Shown: positions 16,228-25,189 of the stretch, piece by piece
How positions within the stretch are numbered: the first letter of the stretch is position 1
Layout of the letters: each line of letters starts with the position of its first letter
From: Desulfovibrio sp.
Lineage (GTDB): Bacteria > Desulfobacterota > Desulfovibrionia > Desulfovibrionales > Desulfovibrionaceae
Assembly: GCA_016284885.1 (NCBI GenBank)
Contig: JAEEPQ010000009.1
Span: forward strand, 1-35,130
DNA length: 35,130 nt
Direction of reading: 5' to 3'
Notes under the pieces: generated by a model
What the model saw: the letters and a program-made list of their open reading frames with translations, nothing else
The model's database searches: none
Told to the model about the DNA's origin: nothing
Program-made: the position numbers and the translations under genes

Positions 16228-16389
16228 CCTGCTCTTCCTTGCCAAGAGGGGCGGGTTCTTCTATCGTTCTTCTTTGTGTCGCCAAGCCTTGGCGGAATCT
16301 TCCATGAACATTGCGGCCTCCTGCGGGAATGGCCGAATGCATACTACTACGATGCAGGCCGGCCCGTGCCGGCGAAAGGTGAAAGCACT

Positions 16390-17667
16390 ATGGCAAATAC
16401 CGTTATTATCGGCTCCCAGTGGGGCGACGAAGGCAAGGGCAAAATCGTCGACATGCTCAGTTCCGGCAGCGACGTCATCGTCCGCTTCCAGGGCGGCAAC
16501 AACGCCGGCCATACCATCAAAGTAAACGGGCACCAGACGATTCTGCACACCATTCCCTCGGGCATACTCCACCCCGGCAAGCTCTGCCTGGTTGGCAACG
16601 GCGTGGTGCTCGATCCCTTCGTCTTTCTGCAGGAAGTCGACGAGCTGAAAGCCCAGTCCGTGGACGTCTCCCCCTCCAGGCTCGGCATCAGCCCCAAGAC
16701 GCACCTCATTCTGCCATACCACAGGGCCATCGACATGGCCCGCGAAGCCATGAAGAAGGGCAAGAAGATCGGCACCACCGGCCGCGGCATCGGTCCCTGC
16801 TACGAAGACAAGGCCGCCCGCATCGGCCTGCGCTGCGGCGACCTGCTGAATCCCGACCTGGTCCGCAGCAAGATCCGCACGGCCCTGCAGGAAAAGAACG
16901 TGCTCTTCGCCAACCTCTACCACTGCGACGTCATGGACGCAGACAAGGTGGCGGACGAGATCCTCGGCATCGCCGATCGCATGACCCCCTACCTCAGGGA
17001 CGTGTCGGAAGCCATCCAGGACGCCGTGAAGTCGGGCAAAGTCGTGCTCTGGGAGGGTGCCCAGGGCGTGCATCTCGACATCGACCACGGCACCTACCCC
17101 TACGTGACCTCCTCCAACACCGTTGCCGGCTACGCCTCCACCGGTTCCGGCATCGGCCCGGACCGCATCACCCGCACCGTAGGCATCGTGAAGGCCTACA
17201 CCACGCGCGTTGGCTCCGGCCCCTTCCCCACCGAGCTGGAAAACGAAACCGGCAAGTTCCTGCAGGAAAACGGCCATGAATTCGGCGCCACCACCGGCCG
17301 TCCGCGCCGCTGCGGTTGGCTTGACGCCGTCGTCATCCGCGAAACCGCCCGCCTCTGCGGCCTCACCGACATCGCCCTCACCAAAGTCGACGTCCTGCGA
17401 GGCCTGCCCACGCTGAAAATCTGCGTGGACTACGAGTACAAGGGCGAGCGCATCGCCTATCCTCCTCAGGGCGAAAACGCGCTCGCCGAGGTGAAGCCCA
17501 TCTACGAGGAGCTCCCCGGCTTCAGCGAAGACATCACCGGCTGCAGGGCGTTTGCGGCCCTGCCCGGCAATGTCCAGAAGTATATCAAGCGCATCGAAGC
17601 CCTCACCGGCGTGAAGGTCTCCATCGTCTCCGTCGGCGCAGACCGCGAAGAAACCATCGAGCGCTAA
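16390..17667 (+). CDS. purA: Adenylosuccinate synthetase
   Basis: A 425-residue cytoplasmic enzyme making adenylosuccinate from IMP, Asp and GTP, the first committed step to AMP. The phosphate loop [11 protein letters not shown] is at residues 8-18 with the catalytic Asp, followed by NNAGHT carrying the catalytic His near residue 41, and the signatures [14 protein letters not shown] (about 127-140) and the GTP-binding TKVDVLRGL in the C-terminal part. Length is exactly usual. ATG 16390 follows AAAGGTGA; an upstream in-frame extension to 16276 is unlikely. The 160-base leader contains a small palindrome CGCCAAGCCTTGGCG at 16280-16294 of unknown meaning. holB follows by 22 bases. Confidence 0.98.
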   Translation: MANTVIIGSQWGDEGKGKIVDMLSSGSDVIVRFQGGNNAGHTIKVNGHQTILHTIPSGILHPGKLCLVGNGVVLDPFVFLQEVDELKAQSVDVSPSRLGISPKTHLILPYHRAIDMAREAMKKGKKIGTTGRGIGPCYEDKAARIGLRCGDLLNPDLVRSKIRTALQEKNVLFANLYHCDVMDADKVADEILGIADRMTPYLRDVSEAIQDAVKSGKVVLWEGAQGVHLDIDHGTYPYVTSSNTVAGYASTGSGIGPDRITRTVGIVKAYTTRVGSGPFPTELENETGKFLQENGHEFGATTGRPRRCGWLDAVVIRETARLCGLTDIALTKVDVLRGLPTLKICVDYEYKGERIAYPPQGENALAEVKPIYEELPGFSEDITGCRAFAALPGNVQKYIKRIEALTGVKVSIVSVGADREETIER

Positions 17668-17689
17668 GCCAGTACAAAGTCCTACAGTC

Positions 17690-18616
17690 ATGAGTGCCAT
17701 CCTCGGGGCTATCGCAGGCAATGCCTTCTCGCACGTCAGGGACAGCCTGGACAGCCTAGGAGCAGCGCCCCCGCAGGTGCTGCTCCTCGAGGGCGGCACG
17801 GAAGCCCAGCGTCTGGACGCGGCCCTCTACTGGGCCTGCAGGGCCAACTGCCCAGACGCGGAGCGGGACGGCTCTCCCTGCCTCGACTGTCCGACCTGCC
17901 GCCAGACGGCTGCCTGGGAAAATCTGGACGTTGCGGCCTACGACGGGCGCATCTCCAACACCCAGGATCAGGCCGAGCCGGGTCCGATCCGCGCGCTCAA
18001 CATCGACAATGTCCGCGAGCTCAAGTCGACGCTCAAGGATCCGCCCCATGCCCGCTTCCGCGTCACTCTGCTCATGGGCATAGAGAACAACCGCTCAGGC
18101 GCGGCCAATGCCTTGCTCAAGGTGCTGGAGGAGCCCTCCAAGGGGAATCTCTTCGTTCTGCTCTGCCCCCAGCGCCAGCAGCTCCTGCCAACGCTGGTCT
18201 CGCGCTCGCTCTGCCTCACCCTGCCCTGGCCGGATCCTGAAGCCGTGACGCCTGAACTGCTCGAACTGCAGGCAGAAATTGCCCACTTCCTCGAGACCGG
18301 CAGAGACTTCTTCAACAAAACCGGCAGCAAAGGCTTCGATCAGGAGCAGGCCTTCGTTGCAGTGATGGCCGTGCACAAGGGCCTCATCAGAATTTTGGCC
18401 GGCACGGCAGGCAACTCGCCTCTCGACCAGACGCTGGCCCGCCTCTCTCCTGCCGGACTCATGCAGCTCGGACGCTGGATAGGGGAGGCCAACCAGGCGC
18501 TGCAGGCCATGGTGACGCCAGCGCGCGTTACTGAGGCCTTCCTCGCCAACGTCTACGTTCTGCTCCACGACGGGCAACAGCAGGCCGCTGTGCCCGGCAA
18601 ACGCGCAAGGAGCTGA
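17690..18616 (+). CDS. holB: DNA polymerase III subunit delta prime
   Basis: A 308-residue clamp-loader subunit. The AAA+ part has the zinc-binding Cys set (CRANCPDAERDGSPCLDCPTC, given in parts: Cys46/50, Cys59, Cys62, Cys65) and the arginine-finger region LVSRSLCL with NALLKVLEEPSKG before it near residue 138-150. The Walker A site is degraded (EGGTEAQRLDAA), normal for delta prime, which does not bind ATP. C-terminal collar helices follow. It lies 22 bases after purA and ends the operon. No distinct terminator with a T run follows, but a GC-rich hairpin does (18682-18702). Confidence 0.9.
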   Translation: MSAILGAIAGNAFSHVRDSLDSLGAAPPQVLLLEGGTEAQRLDAALYWACRANCPDAERDGSPCLDCPTCRQTAAWENLDVAAYDGRISNTQDQAEPGPIRALNIDNVRELKSTLKDPPHARFRVTLLMGIENNRSGAANALLKVLEEPSKGNLFVLLCPQRQQLLPTLVSRSLCLTLPWPDPEAVTPELLELQAEIAHFLETGRDFFNKTGSKGFDQEQAFVAVMAVHKGLIRILAGTAGNSPLDQTLARLSPAGLMQLGRWIGEANQALQAMVTPARVTEAFLANVYVLLHDGQQQAAVPGKRARS

Positions 18617-18681
18617 GCCCCCCCTGTCTCCCACGCGACACTGGACGCATCCAAATCCAGTCCCCCCTGCGGGACATGGCA

Positions 18682-18702
18682 GGGGCGGGATTGCCCCGCC
18701 CC
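18682..18702. terminator. GC-rich hairpin between holB and the acyltransferase
   Basis: GGGGCGGG and CCCGCCCC arms with a five-base loop, in the 237-base gap between the convergent genes. A second inverted repeat (CTCAGC / GCTGAG) is at 18747-18767. Neither has a T run. No gene was found in this gap. Confidence 0.35.
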
Positions 18703-18853
18703 CGACGTTCACTCCCACGCGCGTAGGAAAAGCGCTTGCTGCAAAGCTCAGCTTTTCAAAGGCTGAGGCGTCCGGCACATCCTGCCGGCCAAGATCAGCG
18801 CGTCAGCGCTTAGCGCAAGAAGACTGCATGCTGCCGCGCTGGAAGCGTCAAAC

Positions 18854-20134
18854 TCAAGAAGCGGCACCATCAGCCTTTGCCCCAGACGCCTCTGCAGAAA
18901 CGCCGGGCGTGGCCACGTGAACCTCCTCCATGCCAGATCCGTCAGCCTGAAGGGCAGGAGCAGGCTCTAGGCATCGCGCGCGGCACCACGAAGCAAACAG
19001 GTTGAGCATGCCATAGCCGATCCTGTCGTAGGCCTTCATGACGAGGCCACCAAAAACACGGTGGATTGTAGCAATACGGATCTTGTCGATAACTAGGCAA
19101 CAGACAAACACGGCTAAAATCTTGAGCACAACGTGTGCATAGAGATCAAAATACCCTGCATTGAAATAATCCATATTTGGCCAGACACGTTCCCAGATGA
19201 CAGGACGCATAATCTCATTGTCATGGATGATATAGACTGCCACCACAGACGTAGCCATCCAGTTCACAAAACGGCTCTTGAAGTGAAGATTCTTGAAAAA
19301 CAAGAAAATAGATATCGCTAAAATTACAGCTGGAATAGTGTATGGCTTGTGAAAATAGCGTGCCTTATCAATATAAAGACTATTATGTGTAACGACTGAG
19401 GCATAGTCAAAAAGTGCACAGGACACCAGAATGAAAATCGATGCTAAAATGGCAACAAGCAGATTCCAGCTATTAGCATACGACTTGAAAGTGTGGCCAT
19501 GCAACTTGATAAACGCCCCTGTCATGTACATGATAGCAAAGAAGTCAACGTTGCTGTAGTCCCAGCCGTTAAACTTCACCCACCCCACTCTGCACATGAA
19601 ATTGGTGAACGTTGGCACGACGCTCCAGAGAATCATGAGGCCAATGAGTAACTTTAAAAATTTATCTCGGCTCAAGGAAAGCAAATATTCATTAAGGAAT
19701 GGCGTCACGGAAAACAACAGCAGATAGTAGACAATAAACCAGTTGCCCCAAATGACGGGGAACAAGCTCTGGATGGTGAGCGCCCGCCCCAAGTCGATCC
19801 AGTCGAAGGTCATAGCAAGAACGAGCGCCAGGAGAATATAGAATGTCATTTCCATGGCCAGAGGCACGGCTCGCCTATAGTACTCTACGATATTAGGCGC
19901 GGTCTTCTGCACTGTGAAATAGCCGGAGATGAGGATAAAAACTGAGCAGGCAATGCTCCCAAACAGCGCTAGGCACTGCAAAGAATATTCTTTGAAGCAG
20001 ATGCTCTCCCATGTAAACGCCGGATAGCCACCCCAGCGGTAGTAGTGATGGGCGATGATGAGAAAAATGCAGACGAGGCGCAGCAGCTCTATGCCACTGT
20101 CGCGGACTTTTTTCTGTGGGATGGTTGCCGGCAT
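18854..20134 (-). CDS. Acyltransferase 3 family membrane protein
   Basis: A 426-residue inner-membrane protein with about ten hydrophobic helices. The N-terminal GIELLRLVCIFLIIAHHYYR carries the catalytic-type His pair of O-acyltransferases (OatA/Oac-like), followed by FILISGYF near residue 67. Such enzymes acetylate or otherwise acylate polysaccharide, lipid A or surface sugars. The acceptor is unknown. The coding region is AT-rich over most of its length (about 35% GC near 19320-19380), unlike its neighbours, yet the C-terminal 40 residues (Ala/Gly-rich) return to high GC. This mosaic hints at transfer from elsewhere. It lies downstream of three exported-protein genes on the same strand. 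Confidence 0.85.
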   Translation of the reverse strand: MPATIPQKKVRDSGIELLRLVCIFLIIAHHYYRWGGYPAFTWESICFKEYSLQCLALFGSIACSVFILISGYFTVQKTAPNIVEYYRRAVPLAMEMTFYILLALVLAMTFDWIDLGRALTIQSLFPVIWGNWFIVYYLLLFSVTPFLNEYLLSLSRDKFLKLLIGLMILWSVVPTFTNFMCRVGWVKFNGWDYSNVDFFAIMYMTGAFIKLHGHTFKSYANSWNLLVAILASIFILVSCALFDYASVVTHNSLYIDKARYFHKPYTIPAVILAISIFLFFKNLHFKSRFVNWMATSVVAVYIIHDNEIMRPVIWERVWPNMDYFNAGYFDLYAHVVLKILAVFVCCLVIDKIRIATIHRVFGGLVMKAYDRIGYGMLNLFASWCRARCLEPAPALQADGSGMEEVHVATPGVSAEASGAKADGAAS

Positions 20135-20213
20135 GGCATTCTCGGCGCAGCTCGAGGAAATGACGGGAGCTCAGGCGCCGCCTCCGTATTTGACGTCTGT
20201 AGTGCAGGCGGGC

Positions 20214-20247
20214 AAGGCGCCCCTGTCCCGCAGGACAGAGGCGCCTT
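20214..20247 (-). terminator. Hairpin after the exported 167-residue protein gene
   Basis: A near-perfect inverted repeat, AAGGCGCC / GGCGCCTT outside and CTGTCC / GGACAG inside with a four-base loop. It follows the stop of the minus-strand gene at 20272. There is no long T run; it may also shape the leader of the acyltransferase transcript. Confidence 0.5.
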
Positions 20248-20271
20248 CCGCACAGATGGGGAAATCCGGCG

Positions 20272-20775
20272 CTAGCGCCAGCCTCGAGGCGGAGCGAAGG
20301 TCTTGTTCACGGTGCCGACCAGCTTGTCGTAGCGCGCCTTGGCCTTCGCGGGATAGCTCACGTCCACGGCGTAAAGCGTCTCTGCGCCGCAGAACGCCTT
20401 GACCCAGGCGATCCGCCCGTCACGGATGCCGGAGAGGACAAACCAGCCCTCGCTAGCCTTGACGGCCTTGTAGGTCACCTTGGAAAAAGCCTGCTTCTGC
20501 GCCTTGAGAACATCGCTGAACGATTCGTTCAGCACGCCCGGCGAATTGCTGCCCCAGGCCCTCAGTTCCAGCCCCTGGCCGTCGGTCACCGTGATGCCGT
20601 CGCCGTTGTCGGCTTCGCGGACGGCATAGTCGCCAGCCGGCCAGGACAGAGAGAAGCCGTAGCGCTGGTTGGCATAGCTGGCATCTCCTGCGGCCAAGGC
20701 AAGCCGGGGAGACAGGGCAAGGAAAAGGAGGGCAATCGAAAAAGCCGCACACAATCTGCTGCATGAACTTGGCAT
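20272..20775 (-). CDS. Exported protein of unknown function
   Basis: A 167-residue protein with a clear Sec signal peptide (LCAAFSIALLFLALSPRLALA, broken here after Ala) and then a compact alpha/beta domain starting ANQRYGFSLSWPAGDY. This opening, followed by GDGITVTDGQGLELRAWGSN and a last strand AVDVSYPAKAKARYDKLVG, resembles small periplasmic domains that begin YGFSLxYP and often occur alone in proteobacteria. I cannot name the function. ATG 20775 is chosen because GGAGG lies at good spacing before it; an upstream in-frame ATG at 20811 has none. It is 76 bases after the LRR gene on the same strand. Confidence 0.75.
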   Translation of the reverse strand: MPSSCSRLCAAFSIALLFLALSPRLALAAGDASYANQRYGFSLSWPAGDYAVREADNGDGITVTDGQGLELRAWGSNSPGVLNESFSDVLKAQKQAFSKVTYKAVKASEGWFVLSGIRDGRIAWVKAFCGAETLYAVDVSYPAKAKARYDKLVGTVNKTFAPPRGWR

Positions 20776-20851
20776 AGGCACGCCTCCGTGGCATCTGGCG
20801 CTGCATGGCAAGGCGGGACGGGGACACCCCCCGCCCCGCTCGCGCCTTCAG

Positions 20852-22351
20852 CTAGCGCTGTTCGATCTTCACTCTGGGGTCGAATCCCTGCAGGTCGGCG
20901 TCTGCAAAGGCACCCTTGGTGACAGTGAGACGCGTCAGGGCCGGCAGCTTCTTCAAGACGGCCATATTGACGCCGTCAGCCTTGCGGAGGTCAACCGTAT
21001 CAAGCGCCGTGCAGCCGGCGATGGCGTCAAAATTGGTGACCTTCGTCTTGGAAACAGTGAGGTTCTTGAGGCCCGAGAGCTTGCCGAGGAAGCTCAGATT
21101 GACAGGATTGCCAGACTTCACGTTGACCTCGTCGATGGTCAGCGTGCTGAGATTGGTGAGCCCAGCCAGCGCCGCCTCTCCGGACACGTCGTTCAGCGAC
21201 CACAGCTTGAGATTCTTGAGCGTTGCGACCTTGCCCAGGCTGGTGAGATCCTGCGGAACCTTCATGCTCCAAATCTGGAAGCGCTCCACGCCGGTTGATG
21301 CCAGCGGGGCGTAGTCCTTCACCTGTTCGGCGAACACGTCGAATTTCTTCAGGTTCTTCAGACCGGCAACCCAGGAGATGTCATTCAGCGCCGTGAGGCC
21401 GCCGTTGAGTTCCGTCACTTGTGCCAGCTTCCCGAGCGTGCTGTAGTCGCATCCCTTGGTGGCATAGTACGTCACCTTCTCCAGCGCCGGGCAGCCGGCG
21501 AGGGGGCTGAAATCCTTGACGTGGGCGCCGTACAGGCTGAGATCCTTCAACTTGGCCAGCTTGGTCAGCGGCGCGAGATCGCTGATGGCGCAGTAGGACA
21601 GGCTGAGGCGGGTCAGGCTGGGGAAGGCGGCCGCGAGGGGAGACAAATCCTTGGGGGCGGCGCCGGAAAGCGTGGCGTCCTTCAGATTGGGCAGGGAGGG
21701 CAGCCCCTCGATGGAGACGAGCTTCTTCTCGTTAGGACCGCCAATGCTGTTGCCCGTCACGGAGAAGCGTCTGAGCTGCTTCATGCCGGACATCCACTTG
21801 AGGTCGGGACCCATGGCCTTGCCCTTGACGTCAACGGCTTCCAGCTTCGTCATGCCGGCCAGAGGCGAGAAGTCGGCAACGCTCTCGAGGTTGAGGTCGA
21901 GCTTCAGCACGTTGACGAGCTTGGCCAGCGGCGCGATGTCAGTGACGCTTTTGTCAACGATTTTCAGCGTCTTGACGCCCGTCAACCCCGCCAAGGGGGA
22001 CAGGTCGGCGACGCCGACGTCAAGGCCGAGCGCCTCGAGCTTCTTGAGCCCAGCCAGCGGAGCGAGACTGGTAAGATCCTTGCTGCTGGTGACGTTGAGC
22101 GCATACATGTCGGGATAGGCCTGGCAGAGCTTGGCCAAGTCCTCGTCCTTCACTTTCGACAGGGCAAAGCCGAGCTTTGAAGGTTCTTTGACCTTGCCCA
22201 TGTCAGCCTTGATCTGGCTGAGGACGCTATCGTCCACGCCCTCGGATATGGCAAAATTGCTCCCGTTCAATTTTGCCTGCGGGGCGGCCAGCAGAGGGGT
22301 GGCCATCAGGCCCACGGCGCAAAGGGAGAAAAGCAGCGATTTACCGTACAT
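20852..22351 (-). CDS. Exported leucine-rich-repeat protein
   Basis: A 499-residue protein with a Sec signal peptide (LLFSLCAVGLMATPLLA) and about 16 leucine-rich repeats of 21-23 residues covering roughly residues 88-490, with the unit pattern DLSPLAGLTxLxxLxLxxxxV, the internalin/SDS22-like class. The N-terminal cap (25-88) is helical and charged. There is no lipobox, no membrane anchor and no sorting signal, so it is probably periplasmic or secreted. LRR proteins mainly bind other proteins or glycans; the ligand here is unknown. AAGGAG precedes ATG 22351. It is flanked on the same strand by two other exported proteins, suggesting a shared role in the envelope or host contact. Confidence 0.85.
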   Translation of the reverse strand: MYGKSLLFSLCAVGLMATPLLAAPQAKLNGSNFAISEGVDDSVLSQIKADMGKVKEPSKLGFALSKVKDEDLAKLCQAYPDMYALNVTSSKDLTSLAPLAGLKKLEALGLDVGVADLSPLAGLTGVKTLKIVDKSVTDIAPLAKLVNVLKLDLNLESVADFSPLAGMTKLEAVDVKGKAMGPDLKWMSGMKQLRRFSVTGNSIGGPNEKKLVSIEGLPSLPNLKDATLSGAAPKDLSPLAAAFPSLTRLSLSYCAISDLAPLTKLAKLKDLSLYGAHVKDFSPLAGCPALEKVTYYATKGCDYSTLGKLAQVTELNGGLTALNDISWVAGLKNLKKFDVFAEQVKDYAPLASTGVERFQIWSMKVPQDLTSLGKVATLKNLKLWSLNDVSGEAALAGLTNLSTLTIDEVNVKSGNPVNLSFLGKLSGLKNLTVSKTKVTNFDAIAGCTALDTVDLRKADGVNMAVLKKLPALTRLTVTKGAFADADLQGFDPRVKIEQR

Positions 22352-22439
22352 GGCAACTCCTTTATGGGTATTGCTCTCCGCGAGGGAAGTCTGGTTTGCG
22401 AGAGCCAGGACATCCCTCCATGCAGAAGGACAGGGATGC

Positions 22440-22916
22440 CTACTTGCCCTTCCAGAGGTTGGCGTACTTCACGGCAAGGCCGTCCGTGCGCTCCACGAGC
22501 CTGTTCACCAGAGCGTCGATCTCGTCCATGGTCACGGTGCCCACTTCCTTGGAGAGCAGAAAGTTCAGATAGCCCTCGCCCTGGCTGTAGACCCAGCAGA
22601 CGGAGTAGACGGAACCGACGGAAGGCCGGCTCGGGAACTCCGGCTTGGTGTCCACGAGCAGGCGCATCTTCGGGGTGTCCCCCTCGTTGAGCCTGAAGAG
22701 GTTGGAGGCGTTGAAGGCCTCTTTGAGCTTCATGCCGAGGCGCGCGCCGATGCTGTCGGTGCCGTCCAGCACCACCGCGATGTTTGTCGTCCTGGCATCG
22801 AGCGCGACCGGACTGTCCTTGGCCGGCGCTGCCGGCTTCTCCTCGGGAGCCGACCAGGCGCTGGGCGCGACGAGAAGGATGGCGCTCGCAAGCAGAACCG
22901 CAAAAATGTGCTTCAT
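22440..22916 (-). CDS. Exported protein of unknown function
   Basis: A 158-residue protein with a Sec signal peptide (MKHIFAVLLASAILLVAPSA, then WSA) and a Pro/Ala-rich linker, then a folded part beginning NIAVVLDGTDSIGARLGMKL. That segment followed by SNLFRLNEGDTPKMRLLVD and YSVCWVYS suggests an alpha/beta domain with one Cys; the tail VTMDEIDALVNRLVERTDGL is helical. I do not recognise the family. AGGAGA lies at good spacing upstream of ATG 22916. It is the first gene of the exported trio and lies 88 bases before the LRR gene, divergent from asnS. Confidence 0.75.
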   Translation of the reverse strand: MKHIFAVLLASAILLVAPSAWSAPEEKPAAPAKDSPVALDARTTNIAVVLDGTDSIGARLGMKLKEAFNASNLFRLNEGDTPKMRLLVDTKPEFPSRPSVGSVYSVCWVYSQGEGYLNFLLSKEVGTVTMDEIDALVNRLVERTDGLAVKYANLWKGK

Positions 22917-23070
22917 GGGGGATCTCCTGCAGCCAATGGCTGGAATGCATGCGATGAAAACCGGACCCAGCGGCCCGGTCGTGACAATAGTTAAACAACA
23001 GCTTTAAATTTGCAAGTCTCCAGAACCCTCGCGCGCCCTTTCTGCGGGGAAAAATCACCCATGCCTGCAA

Positions 23071-23099
23071 TTGAGCTCGCCCTCCTTTGCAGGTAGAGT
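23071..23099 (+). promoter_or_regulatory. Likely asnS promoter
   Basis: TTGAGC (23071-23076) and TAGAGT (23094-23099) with a 17-base spacer. Transcription would start near 23106, which rules out the TTG at 23087 and disfavours ATG 23114 as the asnS start. Confidence 0.5.
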
Positions 23100-23125
23100 T
23101 GGAGGCCACAACTATGGAGGCAGCT

Positions 23126-24490
23126 ATGCAGAAGACGCTGATCAAGCAGGCTCTTGCAACGGACAAGCCCGTCCAGGGCATCACGCTCTGCGGCTGGATA
23201 CGCACCCGCCGCGACGGCAAGGACGTCACCTTCGTGGAACTCAACGACGGTTCGTGCCTCACCAACCTGCAGTGCATCGTCGATCCTAAATCGCAGGCCT
23301 TTGCGGATCTGGGCAGCGCCACCAGAGGCGCGTCCGTCTGCATCACGGGCAATCTGGAGCCCTCCCCCGGCAAGGGCCAGCAGTGGGAGGTGCAGGTTAC
23401 TGCCGTGCAGGTCTTCGGCGAGGCGGATCCGGAAGCCTACCCGCTGCAGAAGAAGCGCCACACGGACGAGTTCCTGCGCTCCATCGCGCACCTGCGCGTG
23501 CGCACCAACAAGTACTCCGCCGTCTTCCGCATCCGCTCCGAGGCCTCGGCGGCTATCCATGCCTTTTTCAGGCGCAGCGGCTTCCACTACGTCCACACGC
23601 CCATCCTCACGGGCTCGGACTGCGAGGGCGCGGGCGAGATGTTCCGCGTGACCACGCTTTCCCCCGGCGAGAAGGATCTCCTCAAGGACTTCTTCGGCAG
23701 ACAGGCCAGCCTCACGGTGTCAGGGCAGCTCGAAGCCGAAGCCCTCGCCATGGGTCTCGGCCGGGTCTACACATTCGGCCCCACCTTCAGGGCTGAGAAC
23801 TCCAACACCCCTAGGCACGTGGCCGAATTCTGGATGGTCGAGCCCGAGATGGCCTTCGCCGACCTCGGCGACATCATGGATCTGGGCGAAGAGCTCGTGC
23901 AGAGCGTCGTGGACGGGCTGCTGACCTCTTCGGCCGAAGACCTGCGCCTTTTCGACCGCTTCGTGGAGCCGGGACTGCTCGACAGGCTGAAGAAGCTCAC
24001 CGCCAGTCCCTTTGCCCGCGTCAGCTACGGCGAGGCCGTGGAGATACTCGAGCGCAGCGGCCGGGAGTTCCTCTTCCCCGTGACCTACGGCGTCGATCTC
24101 CAGACCGAGCACGAGCGCTATCTCGCCGAGGAGCACTTCGGCAGGCCCACCATCGTCACCGACTACCCCATGAGCATCAAGGCCTTCTACATGCGGGTCA
24201 ACGACGACGGCGAGACCGTGGCGGCCATGGACATGCTGGTGCCCCGCATCGGCGAGCTCATCGGCGGCTCCCAGCGCGAGGAGCGCCTCGACGTGCTCAA
24301 GAACCGCATGCTCGCTCTCGGCCAGCAGATGAGCGACTACAGCTGGTATCTCGATCTGCGGGAGTTCGGCACGACGCCCCATGCGGGCTTCGGGCTCGGC
24401 TTCGAGCGCCTGATCATGATGCTCACCGGCATCGCCAACATCAGGGACGTGCTGCCCTTCCCCCGCACGCCGGGCAGCATCGAATTCTAG
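23126..24490 (+). CDS. asnS: Asparaginyl-tRNA synthetase
   Basis: A 454-residue class IIb synthetase charging tRNA-Asn. The N-terminal OB-fold anticodon-binding domain has LCGWIRTRRDGKDVTFVEL near residues 22-40. The catalytic domain has motif 2 (FRAENSNTPRHVAEFWMVEPE in parts near 210-230) and motif 3 (GFGLGFERLIMMLTG near 424-438), with HGxG-free AsnRS-type ends IRDVLPFPRTPGS. Residue pattern AENSNTPRH fits AsnRS rather than AspRS. ATG 23126 is preceded by GGAGG five bases away; ATG 23114 has its own GGAGG but would leave almost no leader. A strong GC hairpin follows the stop. Confidence 0.96.
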   Translation: MQKTLIKQALATDKPVQGITLCGWIRTRRDGKDVTFVELNDGSCLTNLQCIVDPKSQAFADLGSATRGASVCITGNLEPSPGKGQQWEVQVTAVQVFGEADPEAYPLQKKRHTDEFLRSIAHLRVRTNKYSAVFRIRSEASAAIHAFFRRSGFHYVHTPILTGSDCEGAGEMFRVTTLSPGEKDLLKDFFGRQASLTVSGQLEAEALAMGLGRVYTFGPTFRAENSNTPRHVAEFWMVEPEMAFADLGDIMDLGEELVQSVVDGLLTSSAEDLRLFDRFVEPGLLDRLKKLTASPFARVSYGEAVEILERSGREFLFPVTYGVDLQTEHERYLAEEHFGRPTIVTDYPMSIKAFYMRVNDDGETVAAMDMLVPRIGELIGGSQREERLDVLKNRMLALGQQMSDYSWYLDLREFGTTPHAGFGLGFERLIMMLTGIANIRDVLPFPRTPGSIEF

Positions 24491-24517
24491 CGGCCGGGCT
24501 TCCGCCCCGGCAGACAG

Positions 24518-24563
24518 GCCGGCCTCCGTCCCTCCTCCCGCAGGCAGGAGGGGCGGAGGCCGG
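24518..24563. terminator. Long hairpin between asnS and the thi operon
   Basis: An 18-base arm at 24519-24536 pairs with 24546-24563 with one G-T pair; cores are CCGGCCTCCG / CGGAGGCCGG and CCCTCCT / AGGAGGG. It sits between convergent stops, so it can serve both directions, but it lacks a T run. Confidence 0.6.
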
Positions 24564-24592
24564 AAACGTTCCGGGAAGCCGGCGTGACGTGG

Positions 24593-25189
24593 CTAGGAGA
24601 GCACCCACTCGACGACGGCATCGGCCATCATGGCCGCAGCCTGGGTGACGCGGGGCGCCAGCGGGGGATGGTCGGCAATGTCGCTGACGAAGTCGCCGAC
24701 GACGGTCAGCAGGCCCAGGTCCCGCCTTGCCATGGCAGGGCCGCCGAAGCCGCCCATGCCGGAGGCGGAGAAGACCCGCTTGCCGGCCAGCATGGCGCGC
24801 TCGACGACGAGGCGCTTGCTCTCGGCCTGGTCGAAGCACTCAAGCCAGAAGTCGGCACAGGCCACCACGCCGTCGGCGGCATCCTCCGTCATGCGCTCAA
24901 GGCGCACGCAGGCCTCGATCGACGGGCTGAGACGGCGCAGATGCGCGGCGAGAGCCTCGGCCTTGGGCCTGCCAACATCGCTGGGAAAGTAGTGCTGGCG
25001 GTTAAGGTTGCTCGGCTCGACGACGTCGAAGTCCACGAGCAGGAAGCGCCTGAAGCCCGTCCGGGCGAGCATCATGCAGGCATTGGAGCCGAGCCCGCCG
25101 CAGCCGGCCACGCCGACCGTCGGGGCGCCCAGCTTCGCCAGTTCCTCCCTGCCGAGATAGCGCGACAAGCCCTGCGTCAGGACGTCCAT
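24593..25189 (-). CDS. thiF: ThiF-family sulfur carrier adenylyltransferase
   Basis: A 198-residue E1-like enzyme that should adenylate the C-terminal Gly of ThiS. The nucleotide-binding Rossmann motif VGVAGCGGLGSNACMML is at about residues 25-41, followed by LVDFDVVEPSNLNRQ (51-65) with the conserved Asp/Asn/Arg, and the later GMGGFGGPA. It is shorter than classical ThiF/MoeB (about 250 residues) and lacks the two CxxC zinc pairs, matching the compact ThiF type found with ThiH in anaerobes. It is the last gene of thiSGHF; its ATG directly abuts the thiH stop (TAGATG), so translation is probably coupled. Confidence 0.88.
   Translation of the reverse strand: MDVLTQGLSRYLGREELAKLGAPTVGVAGCGGLGSNACMMLARTGFRRFLLVDFDVVEPSNLNRQHYFPSDVGRPKAEALAAHLRRLSPSIEACVRLERMTEDAADGVVACADFWLECFDQAESKRLVVERAMLAGKRVFSASGMGGFGGPAMARRDLGLLTVVGDFVSDIADHPPLAPRVTQAAAMMADAVVEWVLS

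Noticed and set aside
18617..18853. A small gene in the gap after holB
   Set aside because: Only G/C-rich inverted repeats are visible; no frame has a ribosome site and plausible protein-like composition.
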